From Stackebrandtia endophytica (GTDB lineage: Bacteria > Actinomycetota > Actinomycetes > Mycobacteriales > Micromonosporaceae), in assembly GCF_006716355.1 (NCBI RefSeq), contig NZ_VFOW01000001.1, positions 4,092,001 through 4,156,000 of the forward strand: a DNA stretch of 64,000 nucleotides, written 5' to 3'. Below are positions 35,804-43,646 of this stretch, piece after piece. Both the position numbers and the translations under genes were made by a program. Under the pieces are notes generated by a model. That model worked only from the letters and a program-made list of their open reading frames with translations, was not told where the DNA came from and did no database searches. Each line of letters opens with the position of its first letter. The stretch's first letter is position 1.

Positions 35804-36468
35804 GTCCTCAACACCTTTCGCATGTCGCGTACGGCGTCCCAGGTGCCGCGCCAGGTTCCGGTGACCTTGGAGCGGCCGGTGCGCGGCAGATACGGCACCC
35901 AGGTCTCCCGAATGCGCCAGCCGTCGTCGGCGGCCCTGACGACCATCTCCAGTGGATAACCGGAACGGCGATCGGTGATGCCCAGCTTGACCAGTTCGGT
36001 GCGGCGCGCCGCCCGCATCGGGCCCAGATCGCGCAGCCGAACCCCGGTGCGGTGCCGCAGCATCCGCGCCAGAACGGCATTGCCGACGCGGGCGTGCAGC
36101 GGCCAGGCACCCCAGGTGGTGGGTCGCCGCCGCGCCAGCACCAGGTCGGCGGAGTCGGACAACAGCGGTTGGACCACCGTCGCCAATCGGGCCGGATTCA
36201 TCGAGGCGTCGCAGTCGCAGAAGCACACCACCTCGGCCGTCGCCGCCGACAGTCCGGCGTGGCAGGCGGAACCGAAACCCCGGCGAGGCTCCGAGACCAC
36301 GGTGGCGCCGCAGTCGGCGGCGATCTCGGCGGAGCCGTCACGTGACCCGTTGTCGACGACGATCGCCCGCCAACCGGACGGGATTCTCGCCAGCACCCAC
36401 GGCAGCGCGGCCGCCTCGTCGAGACACGGCAGGATCACATCGACCGGCGCGGACGTTGAGTCGTTCAC
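35800..36468 (-). CDS. Family 2 glycosyltransferase (DPM1-like)
   Basis: 222 residues from the GTG at 36468. VDVILPCLDEAAALPWVLARIP is the GT2 N-terminal nucleotide-binding region, VVDNGSRDGSAEIA is the UDP/GDP contact, CFCDCDASM is the DxD-like metal site and SGYPLEMVVRAADDGWRIRE is the acceptor-side motif. The C-terminus ends in a short basic segment without membrane helices, so it probably works at the membrane surface on a polyprenyl phosphate or similar acceptor. TAGGCT (36476-36481, minus strand) sits exactly 7 bases before the GTG, suggesting a leaderless promoter of its own in addition to any readthrough from the epimerase 37 bp upstream. Confidence 0.88.
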   Translation of the reverse strand: MNDSTSAPVDVILPCLDEAAALPWVLARIPSGWRAIVVDNGSRDGSAEIAADCGATVVSEPRRGFGSACHAGLSAATAEVVCFCDCDASMNPARLATVVQPLLSDSADLVLARRRPTTWGAWPLHARVGNAVLARMLRHRTGVRLRDLGPMRAARRTELVKLGITDRRSGYPLEMVVRAADDGWRIRETWVPYLPRTGRSKVTGTWRGTWDAVRDMRKVLRT

Positions 36469-36505
36469 GCAGGCCAGCCTACGGAATCAAGCCGGACAAA
36501 ACGGG

Positions 36506-37573
36506 CTAACCGGCCACGTCGGTGTCCGCGACGGTTCGCAGCGGCGCGATCGCGAACTCCTTGATCCCCTCATCGAAGTCCACCTGTGGATGCCAGCCCA
36601 ACTCGCCGGTGAGACGGTGCACCGAGGCGGTGATGTGCCGGACGTCGCCCAGCCGGTACTCACCGGTGACCACCGGAGCGGGGCCGCCGTGCGCGGCCGA
36701 CAACGCCGTCGCCATCTCACCGATGGTGTGTGGCCGACCGCTGGCGACGTTATACGCGCGCATCGAACCGGGCTCGGTACCCGACAGCGCCTCGGCGGCG
36801 ACCACGTTGGCGGTGGCGATGTCACGCACGTGAACGAAGTCGCGGCGCTGTGCACCGTCCTCGAACACCCGGGGCGGACCACCCGCGGCCAACGCCGAGC
36901 GGAAGAACGCCGCCACCCCCGCATACGGCGTGTCGCGAGGCATCCCGGGGCCGTAGACGTTGTGGTACCGCAACGAGACGGCGTGACCGTCGGTGGCGCG
37001 CGCCCACGCCGACACCAGGTGTTCCTGCGCCAGCTTCGTCGCCGCGTACAGGTTGCGCGGATCGAGGGGAGCGTCCTCATCGACCAATCCGGGATCCAGG
37101 CCGCGCCCGCATTCGGGACAGCGCGGTTCGAACCGTCCCGCCGCCAGATCCCGGCTCGACCGGGGACCCGGCCGGACCTCGCCGTGCACTCCACAGTGGT
37201 ACCGGCCCTCGCCGTAGACGACCATGGAACCGGCCAACACCAGTCGGTTCACGCCCCGTCCGGTCATCGCCGCCAACAACACCGCGGTGCCGAGGTCGTT
37301 GCACCCCACGTAATCGGGCGCGTCGGTGAAATCCCGGCCCTGCCCGACCATCGCCGCCTGATGACACACCAGGTCCACACCCGCCAGAGCGTCGGCCACC
37401 GCGTCGCGGTCGCGGACGTCGGCGCGGATCACCTCGTCCGGCACCGTGGCCGAGGCCGGATGGGCCGCCGGCAACAACGCGTCCAACACGACGACCTCGT
37501 GTCCGGCGCGCCGAAACTCCGTCACGATGTGTGACCCTATGAATCCGCACCCGCCGGTGACCAGTACCCGCAT
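36506..37573 (-). CDS. NAD-dependent sugar epimerase/dehydratase with a zinc-ribbon-like insertion
   Basis: 355 residues from the ATG at 37573. Extended SDR fold: VTGGCGFIGSHIV at the N-terminus binds NAD, Ser116 with Tyr176 and Lys180 (NLYAATK) form the catalytic set, and RYHNVYGPGMP and FVHVRDIA are later SDR signatures. Between the core strands at about residues 127-155 an insertion carries CGVH and CPEC (Cys127, His130, Cys152, Cys155), a spacing suited to one zinc ion. Most UDP-glucose epimerases lack this. First gene of the downstream glycosyltransferase/methyltransferase unit (37 bp gap). Probably makes the nucleotide sugar used by it; the sugar is not known. Confidence 0.88.
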   Translation of the reverse strand: MRVLVTGGCGFIGSHIVTEFRRAGHEVVVLDALLPAAHPASATVPDEVIRADVRDRDAVADALAGVDLVCHQAAMVGQGRDFTDAPDYVGCNDLGTAVLLAAMTGRGVNRLVLAGSMVVYGEGRYHCGVHGEVRPGPRSSRDLAAGRFEPRCPECGRGLDPGLVDEDAPLDPRNLYAATKLAQEHLVSAWARATDGHAVSLRYHNVYGPGMPRDTPYAGVAAFFRSALAAGGPPRVFEDGAQRRDFVHVRDIATANVVAAEALSGTEPGSMRAYNVASGRPHTIGEMATALSAAHGGPAPVVTGEYRLGDVRHITASVHRLTGELGWHPQVDFDEGIKEFAIAPLRTVADTDVAG

Positions 37574-37685
37574 AGCCTCACGATAGGGCCGCAACGGCCA
37601 CTGACGGGGTTGCGAAATGCGGTCGGCGGCGATCGGATCCACGTGATTCGCGCGCGATGACCGAGGCGCCGCGAGGAAGGACGTC

Positions 37686-38492
37686 ATGATCGACCTGTTC
37701 GAGACCGAAGCCGACCGCCCCGAACGCATCGGGATCATCGGGGGATCGGGACTGTACGAGCTGCTCGGAAACGCCGACCACGACCGAGCCGGCACCCCGT
37801 ACGGCAAGGCCAGCGACGCGGTCGCGGTGGGGGAGTTGGCCGGTCGACCGGTCGCCTTCCTGCCCCGACACGGCGATCGACATCAGTACCCGCCGCACCA
37901 GATCAACTATCGCGCCAACCTGTGGGCGCTGCGCCGTGTCGGCGTGACCCGGGTCGTCGGGGTCGGCGCCGTCGGCAGCCTCACTCCGAGCATCGCGCCG
38001 GGCAGCCTGGTGGTGCCCGACCAACTGGTCGACCGCACCGCCGGCCGCCCGGCGACCTTCTTCGAACACCCGCACACCGCGCACGCCCCGTTCGCCGACC
38101 CGTACTGCGCACCGGGGCGCGCCGAGGTGTTGGCCGCCGCGAGCGACTGGCCGGCGATCGACGGCGGTACCCAGGTCGTCATCGAGGGCCCCCGGTTCTC
38201 CACCCGTGCCGAGTCCCGGTGGTATGCCGCGCAGGGATGGAGTCTGGTGGGGATGACGGCGTTGCCGGAGGTGGCGCTGGCGAGGGAACTCGGTATGTGT
38301 TACCTGCCGCTGTGCCTGGTCACCGACCTCGATGCCGGGGTCGAGGTCGGTGCCGGTGTCACCCAGGAGGAGGTCATGGCCAGGTTCGCCGCCAACCTGG
38401 AACGTATCCGCGGGTTGGTGGGTGACCTCGTCGCCGACCTGCCGCTTGAGCGGTCCTGCGACTGTGCCGAGTCCGCACCGAATCCGATGTAG
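37686..38492 (+). CDS. mtnP: S-methyl-5'-thioadenosine phosphorylase
   Basis: 268 residues. It cleaves methylthioadenosine with phosphate to adenine and methylthioribose-1-phosphate, recycling the by-product of polyamine synthesis. GIIGGSGLYELL and FLPRHGDRHQYPPHQINYRAN are the phosphate and substrate-binding blocks of PNP family 2. VVIEGPRFSTRAES and MTALPEVALARELGMCY are the ribose- and base-pocket signatures. AGGAAGG precedes the ATG. The C-terminus is unusual in ending with a CDC-type tail (RSCDCAESAPNPM), a Cys pair that could be redox active or simply variable. It is divergent from the epimerase gene and convergent with a tiny membrane protein gene 14 bp away. Confidence 0.92.
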   Translation: MIDLFETEADRPERIGIIGGSGLYELLGNADHDRAGTPYGKASDAVAVGELAGRPVAFLPRHGDRHQYPPHQINYRANLWALRRVGVTRVVGVGAVGSLTPSIAPGSLVVPDQLVDRTAGRPATFFEHPHTAHAPFADPYCAPGRAEVLAAASDWPAIDGGTQVVIEGPRFSTRAESRWYAAQGWSLVGMTALPEVALARELGMCYLPLCLVTDLDAGVEVGAGVTQEEVMARFAANLERIRGLVGDLVADLPLERSCDCAESAPNPM

Positions 38493-38506
38493 ACGGCCTC
38501 AAGGGT

Positions 38507-38761
38507 TTACACCACTCCGATGAGGAGCAGGAGCACGACGAACAGTAGACCGAGTGCGGCCAGTCCCACCGTTCCCAGGTGGATCACCATCGACATGACC
38601 TCGGAGATGAGCGCCCACCACATTCGCAGTGAGCGGATGACGAAGACGGCGGCGATGACGCAGGCGAGCAGAATGGCGAGTCGGCCGATCGATCCGGCGG
38701 AGGTGGCCGCGGTGGCCGACAGGACCTCGTGGATGTCGAGGTGACTGAGCTGTGTAGACAT
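38507..38761 (-). CDS. Small two-helix membrane protein
   Basis: 84 residues; AGGAG lies just before the ATG at 38761. A polar N-terminus (MSTQLSHLDIHEVLSATAATS) is followed by two hydrophobic segments, IGRLAILLACVIAAVFVIRSL and VMSMVIHLGTVGLAALGLLFVVLLLLIGVV. No homologue is recognised. It is monocistronic, convergent with mtnP, and next to the AT-rich region of the XRE regulator. Confidence 0.68.
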   Translation of the reverse strand: MSTQLSHLDIHEVLSATAATSAGSIGRLAILLACVIAAVFVIRSLRMWWALISEVMSMVIHLGTVGLAALGLLFVVLLLLIGVV

Positions 38762-39068
38762 GGGAACTCCTCAACGCGGCTGGTGGCCGCCTGGTGTCGC
38801 GAGGTGGCGGCTGTCTGTTCCGGGGTCGTCCGGTGGCCCACGCTGCGTTGAGTGGAGTCGGCGCCTGTTCACCTCTTCTGAAGTTCAGTAGGATTTGGCT
38901 AGAACTTAATGTATTTCAATGTGTGAAACTTGATTTCAGCGTAGATGGGAAAGTGTCGTCCTGGCAAGTAGTCTTGCTGCGAATGTTTGCGACAAGCCTC
39001 AAGCCGGCAACGTCGATACCATGGCGCGAGGTGGTTTCAGTGAAGTCGACTGAAGGGCTGAATAGCCG
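38762..39068. other. AT-rich intergenic region with TTCAG dyads before the XRE regulator
   Basis: 307 bp with no gene, clearly lower in GC from 38873 to 38960. It holds palindrome CTGAAGTTCAG (38878-38888) and the inverted repeat TTCAGT-N7-ACTGAA (39036-39054), which share the same half-site, plus another TTCAG near 38935. Candidate operators for the downstream regulator. Confidence 0.5.
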
Positions 39069-40190
39069 ATGACCTCCCCTCCGGAGCCCGCCGTCGAGTT
39101 GGCGCGGCGGCTTCGCGAACTACGTGAACAGTCGTGGGAAAACCCGCTGACCCAACGTGAACTGGCCCGGGTGTTCAGCGGCAGCGTGCCGCTGATCTCC
39201 TCATGGGAGAGCCTGCGCAGCCCCACGGTGCCACCCGCCGAACGCCTGTTGGCCTATGCCGCGTTCTTCGCGACGCCACGGTCGATCGAGCGGTCGCCGT
39301 ATCGCATACTGACCAATGAGGAGCTGACGCCGGACGAACGTGCCCGGCGCGACGGCCTGGAACGCGAACTGTTGGAGGCACGCGGCCGAGCGCTGCGCCA
39401 ACTCGACGACCCGTCGGTGCACCGGGTGCCGGCCCGCGGGCCGTGGGACGGCTTGGGCGGCCCATGGCAGTTCCGTGACGGCAAACCGGTCACCCTGGTG
39501 TGTTCGGAGCGGCCCCGTGAGCACACCGAGCCACTGCCCACACCGGACAACCCCGACCTGTTCTACAACAGCCTGTACTCGTACTCCGACCTCGACGCCC
39601 TGATGGAGTTGTACGGCCACATCCGCGCCGTGAACCCCGCGATCTCGGTCGGCTACCGCAAGGCCAACGAACTCCAGCCCGACGACTACACCACCCACCT
39701 CGTCCTGTTGGGCGGCATCCAGTGGAACGTCGCGACCCGGGTCCTGTTGGAACGGTCCGAAGTGCCGGTGACCCAGGTGTCACCACCGGGAGGACGCGCG
39801 GAATACCAGGTCAAGGACGACAGCGGTGAGGTCGTCGCCTACCGGGCCGACTACTTCGAGAACGACCTGGTCACCGATGTCGGCCACTTCTTCCGAACGC
39901 TCAACCCGTTCAACCACCGCCGCACCGTCACCATCTGCAATGGAATCACCAGCAGAGGTGTGCTGGGAATGGTCAGAGCGCTGACCGACGAACGATTCTG
40001 GGATCGCAACGGGGTGTACCTGAAGGACGGTTTCACGGGCTGGCGCAGCTACAGCGTCCTCACCCGGGTCCGCATCGTCGACGGTGCCGTCCTCACCCCC
40101 GACTGGACCGACCCCGACACCCGCCTGCACGAGTGGAGGGCCCACCCGGTTCGTCCCGGCGTCGGTGAGGTCAGAGGCCTACGACGTTGA
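39069..40190 (+). CDS. XRE-type HTH regulator with an unrecognised C-terminal domain
   Basis: 373 residues. The N-terminal ~75 residues are an XRE helix-turn-helix (ELARRLRELREQSWENPLTQRELARVFSGSVPLISSWE). The rest (~110-373) is a separate domain with conserved-looking blocks: PVTLVCSERP, YSYSDLDALMELYGHIRAVNP, DDYTTHLVLLGGIQWN, TRVLLERSEVPVTQV and TICNGITSRGVLGMVRALTD. From memory this domain recurs in actinobacterial XRE proteins, but I cannot name its ligand; GGIxWN and the final NGI-type motif look like a small-molecule pocket. AAGGG precedes the ATG. Dyads upstream suggest autoregulation. Its end overlaps the end of the PIN toxin gene by 20 bp. Confidence 0.72.
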   Translation: MTSPPEPAVELARRLRELREQSWENPLTQRELARVFSGSVPLISSWESLRSPTVPPAERLLAYAAFFATPRSIERSPYRILTNEELTPDERARRDGLERELLEARGRALRQLDDPSVHRVPARGPWDGLGGPWQFRDGKPVTLVCSERPREHTEPLPTPDNPDLFYNSLYSYSDLDALMELYGHIRAVNPAISVGYRKANELQPDDYTTHLVLLGGIQWNVATRVLLERSEVPVTQVSPPGGRAEYQVKDDSGEVVAYRADYFENDLVTDVGHFFRTLNPFNHRRTVTICNGITSRGVLGMVRALTDERFWDRNGVYLKDGFTGWRSYSVLTRVRIVDGAVLTPDWTDPDTRLHEWRAHPVRPGVGEVRGLRR

Positions 40191-40578
40191 GAAACGAGTC
40201 GAGACCTTTGAAATCTCCGGGATTACGGGTATAGAGCGGGAGCCCATTGGCGACTGCGATTGAGGCGATTTGAAGGTCAGCCATTCGCTTCCGAGGTTTG
40301 CGACCCATCGCGATCACCAATCCCGATAGCGAGCCGTAGGTGCGGGCAGCTTCGGCATCGAAAGGGTGGCAATTGAAGGTCGCTTCCACCCATTGGAGCC
40401 GAAGTTGGCGTTGGACCCGTTTGATGGGATCGTCGCTGCTATAGATTCCGCTGGACAGCTCAGCAAGTGTTACCGCGCTTATAGACAGGTCCTCTGGGAG
40501 CAGGCTCCGCAGGCCGTCGAGATCGATGATGACGGAGGTATCCAACAGCCCCTTGCTGCGACCAGGTTCGTCAGTCAC
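40171..40578 (-). CDS. PIN-domain toxin (VapC-like ribonuclease)
   Basis: 135 residues from the GTG at 40578. Acidic residues of the PIN active site are present: Asp13 (LLDTSVIIDL), Glu40 (TLAELSSG), Asp101 (MADLQIAS) and Asp122 (TRNPGDF), so the nuclease should be intact. It would cleave specific RNAs when freed of its antitoxin. The start overlaps the antitoxin stop by 8 bp, typical of coupled toxin-antitoxin pairs. An in-frame extension upstream has no support. Its 3' end overlaps the end of the convergent XRE gene by 20 bp. Confidence 0.88.
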   Translation of the reverse strand: MTDEPGRSKGLLDTSVIIDLDGLRSLLPEDLSISAVTLAELSSGIYSSDDPIKRVQRQLRLQWVEATFNCHPFDAEAARTYGSLSGLVIAMGRKPRKRMADLQIASIAVANGLPLYTRNPGDFKGLDSFLNVVGL

Positions 40579-40822
40579 GGAATGGCTCCTGGTCGTACAA
40601 CTCGTCGAGTTCCGCACGCAATTCAGCGCCGTCGATCGGTGGGAGGTTGGCAGCGGTACGGAATACCTCTTCCTTGGGGACAAACGTTCGGCGGGCCAAT
40701 GGGCGCAGCTCTGCCACCGGAGTTCCATTGCGCGCGATGATGAAGCTCTCGCCCGCTGCGACGGCTTGGAGGATTGCTCCGCTGTCGTTGCGGAGTTCAC
40801 GTTGGTTGATCACGCGTGTCAT
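40571..40822 (-). CDS. Phd/YefM-type antitoxin
   Basis: 83 residues. MTRVINQRELRNDSGAILQAVAAGESFIIARNGTPVAELRP is the DNA-binding, dimer-forming N-terminal domain of the Phd/YefM family. The C-terminal acidic segment (DGAELRAELDELYDQEPFRD) would wrap the toxin. It is transcribed first and overlaps the PIN toxin gene by 8 bp. Upstream lie direct repeats CGCTAC at 40843-40848 and 40853-40858, 10 bp apart, a likely site for autorepression by the antitoxin/toxin complex. The pair is in a pocket between XRE regulator and sdh genes. Confidence 0.86.
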   Translation of the reverse strand: MTRVINQRELRNDSGAILQAVAAGESFIIARNGTPVAELRPLARRTFVPKEEVFRTAANLPPIDGAELRAELDELYDQEPFRD

Positions 40823-40891
40823 TTTGCCACATTAACGCACTTCGCTACGATGCGCTACCTACATTACGTGTTCGATGCTCCACACAACGAA

Positions 40892-40921
40892 GCCGCCCGG
40901 TCGTTCGCACGATCGGACGGC
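40892..40921 (-). terminator. Terminator of the sdhCAB operon
   Basis: 13-bp arms 40892-40904 and 40909-40921 with two G-T-type mismatches and a 4-base loop, 22 bp past the sdhB stop. Confidence 0.6.
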
Positions 40922-40942
40922 TCGGCTGCTCGGGTAACCGGG

Positions 40943-41704
40943 TCAACCGGTCAGCTGGTCGCGGCGGAAGATCTTGCGGCCCAACCAGACCAGCGGGTCG
41001 TACTTGCGGTCGACGACCCGTTCCTTCATCGGAATGATCGCGTTGTCGGTGATCTTGATGTGCTCCGGACACACCTCGGTGCAGCACTTGGTGATGTTGC
41101 AGTACCCGATGCCCTGCTCGGCCTGCGCGAACTCCTTGCGGTCCTCGCGCGCGTCCAACGGGTGCATGTCCAGTTCGGCGGCACGGATGAACAGCCGCGG
41201 GCCGGAGAATGCCGCCTTGTTCTCCTCATGGTCGCGGGTCACGTGGCAGACGTTCTGGCACAGGAAGCACTCGATGCATTTGCGGAACTCCTGCGACCGC
41301 TCCACGTCGACCTGCTGCATCCGATACTCGCCCGGCTCCAGGTCCTTCGGCGGATCGAACGCGGGCATGGCCCGCGCCTTCTCGTAGTTGTAGGAGACAT
41401 CGGTGACCAGATCCCGGGTGATCGGGAAGTTCCGCAGCGGCGTCACCGTCACGGTTTCGTCGGGCGTGAACGTGCTCATCCGCGTCATGCACAGCAGTCG
41501 CGGCTTGCCGTTGATCTCGGCCGAACACGACCCGCACTTACCCGCCTTGCAGTTCCATCGCACCGCCAGATCGGGAGCCTGGGTGGCCTGTAGACGGTGG
41601 ATGATGTCGAGGACGACCTCGCCTTCGTTGACTTCGACCTGGTAGTCGGTCAGTTGACCGCCCTCGTCGTCGCCGCGCCAGACGCGGAAATGCCGGGTGC
41701 TCAT
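40943..41704 (-). CDS. sdhB: Succinate dehydrogenase iron-sulfur subunit
   Basis: 253 residues. It carries electrons from the flavoprotein to quinone through three clusters. The [2Fe-2S] site is RWNCKAGKCGSCSAEINGKPRLLC (in the order C-x4-C-x2-C then C), the [4Fe-4S] site is CIECFLCQNVCH and the [3Fe-4S] site spans CNITKCCTEVCPEHI. The start ATG overlaps the sdhA stop by 4 bp. Order sdhC-sdhA-sdhB and size match the Sdh1 complex of mycobacteria (Rv0249c-Rv0247c) rather than the four-gene Sdh2 form. Last gene of the operon. Confidence 0.94.
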   Translation of the reverse strand: MSTRHFRVWRGDDEGGQLTDYQVEVNEGEVVLDIIHRLQATQAPDLAVRWNCKAGKCGSCSAEINGKPRLLCMTRMSTFTPDETVTVTPLRNFPITRDLVTDVSYNYEKARAMPAFDPPKDLEPGEYRMQQVDVERSQEFRKCIECFLCQNVCHVTRDHEENKAAFSGPRLFIRAAELDMHPLDAREDRKEFAQAEQGIGYCNITKCCTEVCPEHIKITDNAIIPMKERVVDRKYDPLVWLGRKIFRRDQLTG

Positions 41705-43632
41705 GACTTGTCACCGTCCTTGCCGGTGTCGGCCGCCGCCACGGCGGCGTCGAACTCTTCGAGTTCGCCTTCGGTCAGGTACTTGGCGAGCTCGGCACGG
41801 TCGAACAGCGATATCAGTTCGACCGGCATCTGCGGTAGGGGTTGCCGCTTGAGGGCGACACCGGATTCACCGATCGAGCAGATCAGGTTGACCTTGCGCC
41901 AGTGGGGATCCATGCCCGGGTTGTCCTCCCGGGTGTGGCCGCCGCGCGATTCGGAACGCTCCAGAGCGGCCATCGCGATGCATTCGGAGACGATGAGCAT
42001 GTTGCGCAGGTCCATCGCCAGGTGCCAGCCCGGGTTGTAGGCACGGCCGCCCACGGCTCGAACGGCCTCGGCCCGCTTGCGCAACTGCGCCAGCTTCTCC
42101 AGCGCCTCCTCCAGTTCGCCGGCGCGACGAATGATGCCGACCAGGTCGTTCATGATCTGTTGGAGATCACTTTGGAGGGTGTAGGGGTTCTCGGCGCCTT
42201 CGACCGCCTGGGGCGACAGCAGACCGGTGGCGTACTCCGACAGCTTTGCGACCTCGGCCTCGTCGGGTTGCGGTCGCTTCTCCAGACCGGCGGCGTATGT
42301 CGCGGCGTGCTCACCGGCCCGTTTGCCGAACACCAACAGGTCCGACAACGAGTTGCCGCCCAGCCGGTTGGAACCGTGCATGCCGCCGGAGACCTCACCG
42401 GCGGCGAACAGGCCGGTGACCCGGGACTCCTGAGTGTCCGGATCGACCTCGATACCGCCCATCACGTAGTGACAGGTCGGGCCGACCTCCATCGGTTCGG
42501 CGGTGATGTCGACGTCGGCCAGTTCCTTGAACTGGTGATGCATGCTGGGCAGCCGTTTGATGATCTCCTCGGCCTTCATTCGGCTGGACACGTCGAGGAA
42601 GACCCCGCCGTGAGGTGAACCGCGACCGGCCTTCACCTCCGAGTTGATGGCGCGGGCGACCTCGTCACGGGGGAGAAGCTCGGGGGGCCGCTTGTTGTTG
42701 TCGGGGTCGGTGTACCAGCGGTCGCCCTCGGCTTCGGTGGTGGCGTACTGGTTCTTGAACACGTCCGGGATGTAGTCGAACATGAACCGCTTGCCCTCAC
42801 TGTTGGTGAGGACGCCGCCGTCGCCGCGTACCGACTCGGTGACCAGGATGCCCTTGACTGAGGGCGGCCAGACCATTCCGGTGGGGTGGAACTGGACGAA
42901 CTCCATGTTCACCAGGCTGGCCCCGGCGCGCAGAGCCAGGGCGTGCCCGTCCCCGGTGTACTCCCAGGAGTTGGAGGTGACCTTGAAGGATTTGCCGATC
43001 CCGCCGGTGGCGAGCACCACCGCGGGTGCCTCGAACAGCACGAACTCACCGGACTCGCGCACGTAACCGAACGCGCCGGCGATGCGGCCCTGATCGACCA
43101 GCAGCTCCAGAATCGTGGTCTCGTGGAAGATCTTCAGCTTCGACTCGAACGAGCCCGACTCCCGCTTGTCGTCCTGTTGCAGTGACACGATCTTCTGCTG
43201 GAGGGTGCGGATCATCTCCAGGCCGGTGCGGTCGCCGACGTGGGCGAGTCGCGGGTACTCGTGGCCGCCGAAGTTGCGCTGACTGATCTTGCCGTCCTTG
43301 GTGCGGTCGAACAGCGCGCCGTAGGTCTCCAGTTCCCAGATCCGGTCGGGTGCCTCCTTGGCGTGGAGTTCGGCCATCCGGTAGTGGTTCAGGAACTTCC
43401 CGCCGCGGATCGTGTCGCGGAAGTGGACCTGCCAGTTGTCGTGCGAGTTGACGTTGCCCATGGCGGCCGCCGCGCCGCCCTCGGCCATCACGGTGTGGGC
43501 CTTGCCGAACAGCGATTTGGAGATGATCGCGGTCTTCTGGCCCGCCGTCCGTGCCTCGATGGCGGCACGCAAACCCGCGCCGCCGGCGCCGATGACCAGG
43601 ACATCGAAGGAGTGGCGTTGGATTTCGGTCAT
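41701..43632 (-). CDS. sdhA: Succinate dehydrogenase flavoprotein subunit
   Basis: 643 residues from the ATG at 43632 (AGGAG 10 bases upstream; homology starts at SFDVLVIGAGGAGLRAA). FAD is bound by the N-terminal dinucleotide loop and covalently by the His in KAHTVMAEGGAAAAMG. Other active-site motifs are FVQFHPTGM, GVFLDVSSRMKAE, and GSNRLGGNSLSDLLVFG. RGGHTREDNP near the C-terminus is the substrate-side arginine region. It oxidises succinate to fumarate on the cytoplasmic face. Sits between sdhC (14 bp) and sdhB (4-bp overlap). Confidence 0.95.
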   Translation of the reverse strand: MTEIQRHSFDVLVIGAGGAGLRAAIEARTAGQKTAIISKSLFGKAHTVMAEGGAAAAMGNVNSHDNWQVHFRDTIRGGKFLNHYRMAELHAKEAPDRIWELETYGALFDRTKDGKISQRNFGGHEYPRLAHVGDRTGLEMIRTLQQKIVSLQQDDKRESGSFESKLKIFHETTILELLVDQGRIAGAFGYVRESGEFVLFEAPAVVLATGGIGKSFKVTSNSWEYTGDGHALALRAGASLVNMEFVQFHPTGMVWPPSVKGILVTESVRGDGGVLTNSEGKRFMFDYIPDVFKNQYATTEAEGDRWYTDPDNNKRPPELLPRDEVARAINSEVKAGRGSPHGGVFLDVSSRMKAEEIIKRLPSMHHQFKELADVDITAEPMEVGPTCHYVMGGIEVDPDTQESRVTGLFAAGEVSGGMHGSNRLGGNSLSDLLVFGKRAGEHAATYAAGLEKRPQPDEAEVAKLSEYATGLLSPQAVEGAENPYTLQSDLQQIMNDLVGIIRRAGELEEALEKLAQLRKRAEAVRAVGGRAYNPGWHLAMDLRNMLIVSECIAMAALERSESRGGHTREDNPGMDPHWRKVNLICSIGESGVALKRQPLPQMPVELISLFDRAELAKYLTEGELEEFDAAVAAADTGKDGDKS

Positions 43633-43646
43633 GTACTGCTTCACTC

